Positions 1 to 5,161 of a DNA stretch of 5,161 nucleotides are shown here, one piece after another. How positions within the stretch are numbered: position 1 is the stretch's first letter; each line of letters starts with the position of its first letter. The notes beneath the pieces were generated by a model. The model was not told the DNA's origin. It did no database searches and saw only the letters and a program-made list of their open reading frames with translations. The stretch spans positions 1-5,161 of the forward strand of contig JBLHRE010000133.1 of the NCBI GenBank assembly GCA_047625765.1, written 5' to 3'. A program made the translations under genes and the position numbers. This stretch comes from JBLHRE01 sp047625765 (GTDB taxonomy: Bacteria; Bacteroidota; Bacteroidia; Flavobacteriales; JBLHRE01).

Positions 1-14
1 TTTCTCTAAAATGT

Positions 15-49
15 AAAATGCTCCTTCTGATTAAAGAAGGAGCATTTTT
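15..49. terminator. Bidirectional intrinsic terminator
   Basis: A perfect 14-bp stem pairs 15-28 with 35-48 around a 6-nt loop. On the plus strand the 3' arm runs into five T residues (45-49), then A and more T. On the minus strand the stem ends in TTTTACAT. It lies 41 bp past the stop codon of the minus-strand LysE-type gene, so it probably ends that transcript. It probably also ends a plus-strand transcript entering from the left of the window. Confidence 0.85.
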
Positions 50-89
50 ATTTACGCTAAACTCAAACTCACAACTCGTACCACTTCTG

Positions 90-710
90 TTACCAGTTCA
101 TATTTTCCAATCCGTACCAAACCAAACGTCCAGCAAAAACCAAAAGTAGAATTCCAATTCCTTTATAAACCTTAACCAAGAATTTAGGTTTTATTAGATG
201 GGATATTTTATGCGCAAACAAGGCCTTTAAGGTATCAGTTCCAATTATTCCTAACAGCGCTCCACTTAATAACATAACAGTGCTGTTTGTCTCTGAATAC
301 TTGCTTTCTGCAAATCCTATTATTCCAATCCACACCACAAATACAAAAGGATTTACAAAGTTTATTAAGAAGCCTTTGGTTACAAATTCTAGATAATGTC
401 CGGCATGCAACTCCTTTAAATCCGCCTCGGTATTTATATTTGGTTTTAAGATAAATTTTAGGCCCAATGCAATAAGAACTAAGGCACCTACAAAGGCTAT
501 AACCAGTTGGTTATCGGTGTTTTTAAAGAAAGGTATAGCCCCAAACGAGCAGATTATAATGGCCAATATATCACTCATCAGAATTCCTATTGCAGTAGCA
601 AAACCTGGCCAGAAGCCATAATTTAAAGAAACTTGTAAAAGTGTGAAAAAGACAGGGCCAATAAACATGATAAAACCCAATCCAATCCACAGTCCATCGA
701 GAAAAGGCAT
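90..710 (-). CDS. LysE/RhtB family amino-acid/metabolite exporter
   Basis: This is a predicted inner-membrane exporter of the LysE/RhtB superfamily, whose characterised members export amino acids or related small molecules by proton-coupled transport. The substrate cannot be read from the sequence. The 206-aa product fits the family length of about 200-210. Its N-terminal helix carries a G-rich segment ending in IGP (about residues 11-19), followed by a G-spaced second helix ending MSD (about 45-47). The middle holds GFLINFVNP (113-121), the usual NxxNP-like family signature before the fourth helix. I count about six hydrophobic segments: 5-27, 38-61, 68-88, 111-133, 145-163 and 183-200. The frame is open upstream to an ATG at 791, but the extra 27 residues are polar and unlike the family, and the ATG at 708-710 gives the expected MPFLDGLWIG start. 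TACCTTG (735-729, minus strand) could be a -7 box close upstream. The gene stands alone, divergent from the NYN gene. Confidence 0.87.
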   Translation of the reverse strand: MPFLDGLWIGLGFIMFIGPVFFTLLQVSLNYGFWPGFATAIGILMSDILAIIICSFGAIPFFKNTDNQLVIAFVGALVLIALGLKFILKPNINTEADLKELHAGHYLEFVTKGFLINFVNPFVFVVWIGIIGFAESKYSETNSTVMLLSGALLGIIGTDTLKALFAHKISHLIKPKFLVKVYKGIGILLLVFAGRLVWYGLENMNW

Positions 711-787
711 ATGCTTGGAATTTGATGACAAGGTACATTTTTCGAGGAATTGTAAAGAGAAGCTAAACGGTTTGATTTCAGTACACA

Positions 788-800
788 ACAATATTATTGT
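788..800. promoter_or_regulatory. 13-bp palindrome in a divergent intergenic region
   Basis: ACAATA-T-TATTGT is a perfect inverted repeat with 6-bp arms and a single central base. It sits between the divergent LysE-type and NYN genes, about 80 bp from each start. TATTATTG (792-799) and TATCTTCA (800-807) resemble the Bacteroidota -7 box for rightward transcription, but the nearest TTTG (771-774) is 17 or 25 nt away rather than the usual 19-21. It could be a regulator site or part of a promoter; AT-richness makes chance occurrence possible. Confidence 0.3.
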
Positions 801-877
801 ATCTTCACGTAAATAAATCCCACCAAATATCCCGCAAACCTTAAATAGAATTCTAATAAGACGGGGAATAAAAGATT

Positions 878-1630
878 ATGAGCGAAAGAAAAGAATTAAA
901 ATTAGCAGTGCTTATCGATGCCGATAATGTGCCTTATGCACGCGTAAAAGAAATGTTGGATGAAGTTGCCAAGTTTGGTATACCAACCATTAAAAGAATT
1001 TATGGCGATTGGACCAAACAAACCGTAAGCGGTTGGAAAAATGCCTTATTACAGCATGCCATTCAGCCGATACAACAATACAGTTATACTACGGGTAAAA
1101 ATGCTACCGATTCGGCAATGATCATTGATGCTATGGATATTTTGCATAGCGATAAAGTGGATGGTTTCTGTTTGGTTTCTAGCGATAGCGACTTTACAAG
1201 ATTAGCCACTAGATTAAGAGAATCTGGTATGTTTGTGCTTGGAATGGGGCAGAAGAAAACCCCTTATCCATTGATTGTTGCCTGCGACAAGTTTGTATAC
1301 ATAGAAATTTTGGGTGGAGGCGATTCGGAAGAAGAGGATGTTACTACAGGAAAGGTTACCAAAAAGCCTAAAGCGGACCCTGATAAGGTTGATGGCAAGC
1401 TAATCCGTTTTTTGAAATCATCTGTGAGCGATGTTGCCGATGATGATGGTTGGGCGGGCCTAGCGGCAGTTGGAGCTTTACTAAATAAGAAAAAGCCAGA
1501 CTTTGACCCAAGAAACTACGGTTTCGCAAAACTGACTCCATTTATTAAATCCTTGAAAAAGCATTTCGAGGTAGATGAACGAGAGGCCGAAAGAGGTAAA
1601 ATCAAACACATTTATTTGAGGATAAAGTAG
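878..1630 (+). CDS. NYN (LabA/DUF88-like) putative RNase with C-terminal OST-HTH/LOTUS domain
   Basis: This is a predicted cytoplasmic RNA-processing or RNA-binding protein of 250 aa. Residues about 8-145 form a NYN domain, a PIN-like nuclease fold. The acidic residues expected to bind metal are present: D14, D16 and N17 in LIDADN, D78 in TGKNATD, D84 in the following helix, and D103 and D105 in the SSDSDF motif. A charged linker (about 147-172, rich in E, D and K) leads to a C-terminal domain (about 172-250). That domain contains GWAGLAAVG, NYGFAKL and a final beta strand HIYLRIK, matching the OST-HTH/LOTUS fold, an RNA-binding winged helix. The same architecture occurs in many bacterial proteins and in eukaryotic MARF1/Limkain-type proteins. 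The purine-rich GGGGAATAAA sits 5-14 nt before the ATG and may help initiation. The gene is monocistronic, with its own terminator at 1759-1790. The target RNA is unknown. Confidence 0.9.
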   Translation: MSERKELKLAVLIDADNVPYARVKEMLDEVAKFGIPTIKRIYGDWTKQTVSGWKNALLQHAIQPIQQYSYTTGKNATDSAMIIDAMDILHSDKVDGFCLVSSDSDFTRLATRLRESGMFVLGMGQKKTPYPLIVACDKFVYIEILGGGDSEEEDVTTGKVTKKPKADPDKVDGKLIRFLKSSVSDVADDDGWAGLAAVGALLNKKKPDFDPRNYGFAKLTPFIKSLKKHFEVDEREAERGKIKHIYLRIK

Positions 1631-1717
1631 TTATTAATGATGAATTATTAGTTGCTGTTTGTCAGTTTAGAGGTTGTGGAGAAATAGACCTTATTAAACT
1701 TATAGCATCTGTGATGC

Positions 1718-1750
1718 AAAAAAATAAAAAAGCGTAGAAAGACTCTACGC
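1718..1750 (-). terminator. Intrinsic terminator of the minus-strand membrane protein/XRE operon
   Basis: GCGTAGA (1732-1738) pairs with TCTACGC (1744-1750) around a 5-nt loop. On the minus strand the stem is followed by six T, one A and seven T (1731 down to 1718). It lies 38 bp beyond the XRE gene stop. A short GCATC/GATGC hairpin (1705-1717) follows on the same strand. Confidence 0.75.
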
Positions 1751-1758
1751 GCAGTAGG

Positions 1759-1790
1759 GGCTCTATTGTTAATTCGATAGAGCCTTTTTT
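1759..1790 (+). terminator. Intrinsic terminator of the NYN gene
   Basis: GGCTCTAT (1759-1766) pairs with ATAGAGCC (1777-1784). A G-T wobble and one more G-C pair extend the stem to 10 bp with a 6-nt TTAATT loop. Six T residues (1785-1790) follow on the plus strand. The T tract overlaps the stop codon of the convergent XRE gene (1789-1791), so the terminator reaches the very end of the opposite gene. Confidence 0.82.
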
Positions 1791-1995
1791 ATTCCCAATC
1801 CGAATCTTCTAAGGTGAATAATTCGTTTACCGGCAATTCAAATATTTCGGATAAGCGCAATGCCAACAGGGTAGAAGGAACATATTTACCCAGTTCCATG
1901 GCATTTATCGTTTGCCGACTCACCTTGGCTTTATTGGCCAAATTGGCCTGAGTGATATTCTTTTCTGCCCTGGCTACTTTTATTCTATTCTTCAT
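1789..1995 (-). CDS. Small XRE-family (Cro/CI-type) helix-turn-helix regulator, YozG/YgzD-like
   Basis: This is a 68-aa DNA-binding protein that is nearly all helix-turn-helix domain. It opens MKNRIKVARAEKNITQANLA, typical of the compact XRE group. The HTH spans about residues 15-36, with the recognition helix SRQTINAMELG at about 26-36. The conserved tail GKYVPSTLLALRLSEIF and an acidic C-terminus (LEDSDWE) follow. The frame is open to an upstream ATG at 2043, but those 16 residues lie inside the preceding gene and are not family-like, so the ATG at 1993-1995 is preferred. It overlaps the 3' end of the membrane-protein gene by 11 nt, which implies translational coupling in one operon. By analogy with small XRE genes it may repress its own promoter, where inverted repeats lie at 2505-2531. 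This is inference; no ligand domain is present. Confidence 0.9.
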   Translation of the reverse strand: MKNRIKVARAEKNITQANLANKAKVSRQTINAMELGKYVPSTLLALRLSEIFELPVNELFTLEDSDWE

Positions 1996-2473
1996 GGCCC
2001 AGTGTTTTACGCATTTGTAAAAGACTCCAGTTAAATTTGGCAATAAAGAAAACCAGTATGGTAAACATATTGAAGACCATTATCCAATAAAAAGCAATAT
2101 CGTACACAAGTATTAGGCTTAGGGTAAGTATAGCATAGTTCCAGTAACATGCCCAAACCAATGCACGTACACGCAATTGGGCTACCATTTCATCTTCGTC
2201 CTTCTCTTTAGAAAAAGCAACAACAATTCCTGAAGCAATCATCAAAAAGCCTAGTATTTCATTTAAAATATTGTTTTTCACCATTCCAATAAGTGTGGAG
2301 GACTCACCTCTTAATCCCCAAGAATTTCCAGGGAATAGGGCGGGTACGGTAAAAGACATCCATTCTGGTTCCCACTCTTGGGTAACTGCAATAGCACCTA
2401 GAATGAATGCTGGAATAAATACCATCCATCCGATTACCTTCAATCGATTCGGAAATAAATAGTTCGTTTTCAT
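1985..2473 (-). CDS. Four-helix membrane protein of unknown function, coupled to an XRE regulator
   Basis: I do not recognise a named family for this 162-aa protein. It has four hydrophobic segments, at about residues 11-31, 68-88, 104-124 and 126-146, so it is an integral inner-membrane protein. Between the first two is a tryptophan-rich stretch (about 32-66; W at 34, 38 and 52) with a GNSWGLRGE segment. Between the second and third is a charged loop, FSKEKDEDE followed by QLRVR (about 87-103), and the C-terminus is basic then acidic (MRKTLGHEE). By the positive-inside tendency the basic loop and both termini are likely cytoplasmic. The start ATG (2471-2473) is the only good one and is followed by the polar MKTNYLFPNR before the first helix. 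It is first in a two-gene operon with the XRE regulator, overlapping it by 11 nt. Linked membrane protein/small XRE pairs are common in bacteria and archaea; a sensory or regulator-modulating role is only a guess. Confidence 0.8.
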   Translation of the reverse strand: MKTNYLFPNRLKVIGWMVFIPAFILGAIAVTQEWEPEWMSFTVPALFPGNSWGLRGESSTLIGMVKNNILNEILGFLMIASGIVVAFSKEKDEDEMVAQLRVRALVWACYWNYAILTLSLILVYDIAFYWIMVFNMFTILVFFIAKFNWSLLQMRKTLGHEE

Positions 2474-2504
2474 AAATTCTAAATTTTTATAAAGTTAAAC
2501 ATTT

Positions 2505-2531
2505 TTTACATAATGTAAAGCAAACTTTACA
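2505..2531. promoter_or_regulatory. Overlapping inverted repeats, candidate operator for the XRE regulator
   Basis: Three copies of one half-site alternate in orientation: TTTACA (2505-2510), TGTAAAG (2514-2520) and CTTTACA (2525-2531). The first two form a 6-bp inverted repeat with a 3-nt spacer. The last two form a perfect 7-bp inverted repeat with a 4-nt spacer. They lie 32-58 bp upstream of the membrane-protein start and overlap both possible -7 boxes for that operon, the geometry expected of a repressor site. Binding by the XRE protein is inferred, not shown. Confidence 0.5.
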
Positions 2532-2551
2532 AACCTATAATGTGATAACAA
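2521..2551 (-). promoter_or_regulatory. Probable promoter of the membrane protein/XRE operon
   Basis: On the minus strand TTG (2551-2549) is separated by 19 nt from TAAAGTTTG (2529-2521), which is one base longer than the Bacteroidota TAnnTTTG -7 box. A perfect TAGGTTTG (2537-2530) also lies here, but no TTG lies 19-21 nt before it. Which of the two is used cannot be settled by reading. Both are overlapped or abutted by the inverted repeats. Confidence 0.45.
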
Positions 2552-2557
2552 CCCTGA

Positions 2558-2587
2558 TTTGGCAATTATTTAGAAATTAGTACTTTG
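2558..2587 (+). promoter_or_regulatory. Bacteroidota-type promoter of the lipoprotein operon
   Basis: TTTG (2558-2561) and TACTTTG (2581-2587) are separated by exactly 19 nt. This matches the -33/-7 spacing used by the Bacteroidota primary sigma factor; the -7 box is one base shorter than the TAnnTTTG consensus. The first gene starts 26 nt downstream, giving a short leader of roughly 20 nt. That leader (CCTAAACAAACTCACA before the ATG) is A-rich and has no Shine-Dalgarno motif, as is usual in this phylum. Confidence 0.65.
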
Positions 2588-2613
2588 CTCCTGTTAACCT
2601 AAACAAACTCACA

Positions 2614-3801
2614 ATGAAAAAGATACTCATACCCTTCGCTGCAAGCTTGGTTTTACTAGGCGCATGTAATTCAGTTAAACCGCCACCTCTTACCGTTGAT
2701 CAAATTGAAAAGAAAGCCATGGATTTATATCGAGGCCAAGCGGGGATTTCTTATTCGCTAACGACAGCCTCAAAGTATTTTACAGATTCAGATACCACTT
2801 TTTATGATAAGGATATTTCATGGGTAAGAAATCATTCAGATTCTATCCTTGGTGCCTATGTCTCGATAAAATATATAGCGTCTGAATCCATGACCTTGTA
2901 TTCTGATTACACCAATAACGGAGTAAATCTTAAGGAGAATACATATAAAATATATGATTATGGTCTAAGAAAGGAAATGTTCGATCATAAGGCTGGTTCA
3001 GCACTTTTTCAGCTGCTAAGAGGGGAATCCATTTTTGAAGAAATTAAAGCAGACTCTTCGGCATCCATTATTTCTTATGATACCATTATCGACAATTCTT
3101 CCTACTGGCTTGTTCAAACAAACGATACGGGCAACTTTATGTTTAAGGAAGTAGAACGCAAGTATTATTTCGGTAAAAATGATTTTCGTTTGACTAAGGT
3201 GGAAACCTGGAGTAATATGATGAGTAGTTTCAACTACGATTTGCGTGAGTTCAAAAATCAGTCCTTCGAACTTGATTCAGGCATATATAGGGGGAAGTAC
3301 GATCAAATATTAAATCAAGCAAGATTAGATACAGCGAAAACTGATTATCAGGTTCGTAAAGATAATATGGAAAAGAATCAAACCAAGGTTATTCCTGATC
3401 TTGTGATGTACACCACAAAGGATAGTATTGAAGTTAATCTTAAAGACTTGAAAGGTAGCGTTGTGCTATTAGACTTTTGGTATATGGGATGTGGCTGGTG
3501 TTACAAGGGTTTACCGCATCTAAAGGAAATTTACGAGAAACATAAAGAAGATATTATTCTGATAGGAGTTAATCCTTTTGATGGGGATGATGATTATTTA
3601 AATGGCTTTATGGCAGATGCAGGCATGACATGGCCAACATATTTAATTACGCGTGATCAGGCAATGGATGTTTTTGGGCTTACAGGATATCCAACGTATA
3701 TTGTTTACGATACAGAAGGTAATGAGGCTTATAAGCAATCAGGATATTCCGATAGATTTGTTTCAATTATTGATTCTGTTTTAACTCCACTTATTAAATA
3801 A
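2614..3801 (+). CDS. TlpA-like thioredoxin-fold lipoprotein, first of two tandem paralogs (CGWC)
   Basis: This is a predicted envelope lipoprotein with a thiol-redox domain. The lipoprotein signal peptide ends in LGA-C18; N19 at the +2 position is not the inner-membrane retention Asp, so outer-membrane anchoring facing the periplasm is likely. Residues about 25-250 form a domain I do not recognise, beta-rich in appearance and with blocks KYFTDSDT (54-61), YWLVQ (164-168), NDFRL (189-193) and SSFNYD (204-209). A LolA-like fold is possible but unproven. Residues about 258-395 are a TlpA/thioredoxin-like domain: VVLLDFW leads to the C293-G-W-C296 active site, and GYP (358-360) supplies the expected cis-proline. 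The GW dipeptide is atypical, since most TlpA proteins have WCxPC, and so is the Tyr before the cis-Pro. It is probably a disulfide reductase or isomerase of periplasmic proteins, but its partners are unknown. It shares an operon with its paralog 11 bp downstream. Confidence 0.88.
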   Translation: MKKILIPFAASLVLLGACNSVKPPPLTVDQIEKKAMDLYRGQAGISYSLTTASKYFTDSDTTFYDKDISWVRNHSDSILGAYVSIKYIASESMTLYSDYTNNGVNLKENTYKIYDYGLRKEMFDHKAGSALFQLLRGESIFEEIKADSSASIISYDTIIDNSSYWLVQTNDTGNFMFKEVERKYYFGKNDFRLTKVETWSNMMSSFNYDLREFKNQSFELDSGIYRGKYDQILNQARLDTAKTDYQVRKDNMEKNQTKVIPDLVMYTTKDSIEVNLKDLKGSVVLLDFWYMGCGWCYKGLPHLKEIYEKHKEDIILIGVNPFDGDDDYLNGFMADAGMTWPTYLITRDQAMDVFGLTGYPTYIVYDTEGNEAYKQSGYSDRFVSIIDSVLTPLIK

Positions 3802-3812
3802 AATTAACCCAA

Positions 3813-4988
3813 ATGAAAACACACATTATTTTAGGCCTAAGTGCCTTATTTTTGGCAAGTTGCTCCTTTCAACCAAAGCCAAGCCCTGAAGAATTATTTC
3901 AGAAAAGCATGGCATTTTATGCTCAAGCAGAAGGAATTAAATACGATTTGGAGCATAGCCATAAATATTTCACGGATTCGGATACCCTTATAAAACACTC
4001 AAGTATTGAAGTGGTAAAAGCCGTTTCTGATACTATTATTGGTTTTATGATTCAATCATCTACGGAAGAAAAAATAAGAAGCTTTGCAAGGCCCTATGAG
4101 CATGTTATTGATATTAAAAAAGATTCTGGTCGAATATTCTTGGAAGACGATCCAAACTTATTGTATTATCAAAGACAGATGGGCGCGGCCATATACTCCT
4201 TCTTTTTTCAAAAACAATCTGTTATAGAACAATTGAATGATTCGGGTAGGGTGGTTACCATTTTTGAAGATTTGGTGGATGATACACCTTGTTGGGTTTT
4301 ACAAATAGATGAACCTGAAGAATATGACTTATTCACGCAATGGAAGTGTTTTTATTATTTCAACAAGAAGGATTTCCGTTTAGAACAGTATGTTCAAACT
4401 AATGATGTTCTAAGTAGCTTCAACTATGACTGTTGGAAATACACGAAGCAAGACTTTAAAATTACGGAAGATCAATTTCTTACTAATAGAATTGCATTAA
4501 GCAAAGTGTATCATATGGATACATCCAATTACATATATGCCAAAGATGTTATTGCTGAAAAGGAAGACCAGTTTATTAAAAGGTTGCCACAGGTATCTCT
4601 TTACGATGTTCGTGATAGTACAGAAATACAATTTACGGATTTCAAGGGTAAACCTACCATTGTAGATTTTTGGTTTATGGCTTGTGCTTGGTGCTATAAA
4701 GGCTTCCCTCACATGAATGAGTTGCATGCCAAATACAAGGAAGAATGTAATGTAGTAGGTTTAAACCCCTATGATGCAGGTAAAGATTTCCTTCAAAAAT
4801 ATATGAGCGATTTAGACATGCAGTATCCTTCTTATTTTGTTAGATCTACTGTATTTGACTCTTTGCGCGTAAATGGTTTTCCATATTATTTTGTTTTTGA
4901 TAAGTCTGGTAAAATGGTTTTTCAGCAATCTGGTTATCACGATAGCCTGGTTGTAAGAATTGACTCCGTGTTAAATACGCTTCAATAA
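3813..4988 (+). CDS. TlpA-like thioredoxin-fold lipoprotein, second tandem paralog (CAWC)
   Basis: This 391-aa paralog of the preceding gene has the same architecture and most likely arose by tandem duplication. The signal peptide ends in LAS-C17 with S18 at +2, again predicting outer-membrane sorting. The unassigned N-terminal domain (about 24-250) keeps KYFTDSDT (51-58), CWVLQ (160-164), KDFRL (186-190) and SSFNYD (201-206). The C-terminal TlpA-like domain (about 257-391) has FWFMA-C291-A-W-C294-YKG, a GFP cis-proline loop (355-357) and the shared ending QSGY...IDSVL. It differs from its partner in carrying extra cysteines at 160, 179, 207 and 312, three of them in the N-terminal domain where the partner has none after the lipid Cys. 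It also has Tyr rather than Thr just after the cis-Pro. The start ATG follows the previous stop by 11 bp with no Shine-Dalgarno motif. Probably co-transcribed from the 2558-2587 promoter and ended at 5009-5041. Confidence 0.88.
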   Translation: MKTHIILGLSALFLASCSFQPKPSPEELFQKSMAFYAQAEGIKYDLEHSHKYFTDSDTLIKHSSIEVVKAVSDTIIGFMIQSSTEEKIRSFARPYEHVIDIKKDSGRIFLEDDPNLLYYQRQMGAAIYSFFFQKQSVIEQLNDSGRVVTIFEDLVDDTPCWVLQIDEPEEYDLFTQWKCFYYFNKKDFRLEQYVQTNDVLSSFNYDCWKYTKQDFKITEDQFLTNRIALSKVYHMDTSNYIYAKDVIAEKEDQFIKRLPQVSLYDVRDSTEIQFTDFKGKPTIVDFWFMACAWCYKGFPHMNELHAKYKEECNVVGLNPYDAGKDFLQKYMSDLDMQYPSYFVRSTVFDSLRVNGFPYYFVFDKSGKMVFQQSGYHDSLVVRIDSVLNTLQ

Positions 4989-5008
4989 TTCCAACTAGAT
5001 ACCAAAAA

Positions 5009-5041
5009 GAAGCCCCAACCGAATTATCGATTGGGGCTTTT
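5009..5041. terminator. Bidirectional terminator between the lipoprotein operon and rho
   Basis: AAGCCCCAA (5010-5018) pairs with TTGGGGCTT (5031-5039). The inner part adds three pairs after one C-A mismatch and closes a 4-nt loop (ATTA). The plus strand continues TTTTATAT. The minus strand continues after the stem as TTCTTTTTGG. It starts 20 bp past the second lipoprotein stop and ends 17 bp past the rho stop, so it can serve both converging transcripts. Confidence 0.85.
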
Positions 5042-5058
5042 ATATAGGAGTTTGAATA

Positions 5059-5161
5059 TTAGCTATTCATAGAAATCAAGAATTCGTCATTGTCTTTTGT
5101 TCTCACCATTCTGTCTCTTAAGAATTCCATAGCTTCAACCGGGTTCATGTCTGCAAGGTGC
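5059..5161 (-). CDS. rho: Transcription termination factor Rho, C-terminal 33 residues (gene runs off the window)
   Basis: Reading the minus strand from the window edge gives 33 codons and a TAA stop (5061-5059). The peptide includes DMNPVEAMEFLRDRM, then RTKDNDEFLISMNS. This matches the C-terminal end of Rho, in which a helix of the form AMEFLxxxM is followed by TKxNxxF; the LISMN ending resembles Bacteroidota Rho proteins. Rho is the hexameric RNA helicase that releases RNA polymerase at factor-dependent terminators. The catalytic and RNA-binding parts lie outside the window, so the call rests on this short tail alone. The gene converges on the lipoprotein operon and ends just before a shared intrinsic terminator. 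Confidence 0.8.
   Translation of the reverse strand, partial: HLADMNPVEAMEFLRDRMVRTKDNDEFLISMNS

Noticed and set aside
711..791. N-terminal extension of the LysE-type protein to an ATG at 791
   Set aside because: The 27 added residues are polar and cysteine-containing, unlike any LysE start; the internal ATG at 710 gives the normal family length and first helix.
1631..1717. Possible small gene or gene remnant after the NYN stop
   Set aside because: The stretch is short and interrupted by stops (for example ATGATGAATTATTAG); nothing beyond a 5-bp hairpin (1705-1717) is visible.
1996..2043. N-terminal extension of the XRE protein to an ATG at 2043
   Set aside because: It lies wholly inside the membrane-protein gene and adds 16 residues absent from compact XRE regulators that start at MKNRIK.
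2271..2462. 63-codon plus-strand open frame
   Set aside because: It is antisense to the membrane-protein gene, with no domain, promoter or start-site support.
4497..4727. 76-codon minus-strand open frame
   Set aside because: It is antisense to the thioredoxin domain of the second lipoprotein, and its composition does not look like a real protein.
2614..4988. Possibility that the two lipoprotein genes are one broken or frameshifted gene
   Set aside because: Each has its own start, lipobox, full N-terminal domain, CxxC and cis-Pro loop, so they are two intact paralogs.

Overview
The window looks like a chromosomal stretch from an AT-rich member of the Bacteroidota, most likely of the Flavobacteriales type. 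This is inferred from four things: the start codons lack clear Shine-Dalgarno sites, one promoter has the Bacteroidota TTTG-N19-TAnTTTG form, two TlpA-like proteins are predicted outer-membrane lipoproteins, and the gene at the right edge is the 3' end of a Rho factor with a Bacteroidota-like C-terminus. No mobile element, CRISPR array, tRNA or rRNA is visible.

Layout from left to right. A strong 14-bp hairpin (15-49) ends transcription on both strands. A LysE/RhtB-type exporter gene lies on the minus strand (90-710). It diverges, across a 167-bp gap holding a 13-bp palindrome, from a plus-strand gene (878-1630) for a NYN-domain putative ribonuclease with a C-terminal OST-HTH/LOTUS domain. 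Two back-to-back terminators (1718-1790) insulate that gene from a convergent minus-strand pair: a four-helix membrane protein (1985-2473) overlapping by 11 nt a small XRE-type regulator (1789-1995). The promoter of this pair carries overlapping inverted repeats of TTTACA/TGTAAA (2505-2531), a plausible operator for the regulator itself.

Divergent from that pair, a well-formed promoter (2558-2587) drives two tandem paralogous lipoprotein genes (2614-3801 and 3813-4988), 11 bp apart. Each encodes an N-terminal domain I cannot name and a C-terminal thioredoxin/TlpA-like domain with an unusual CGWC or CAWC active site. A bidirectional terminator (5009-5041) closes this operon and also serves the converging rho gene (5059 to beyond the window).

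Functionally, the window is a set of small independent units: metabolite export, RNA processing, an autoregulated membrane/regulator cassette, a cell-envelope thiol-redox pair, and rho. The least described parts are the paralogous lipoprotein pair and the membrane protein/XRE cassette with its operator.
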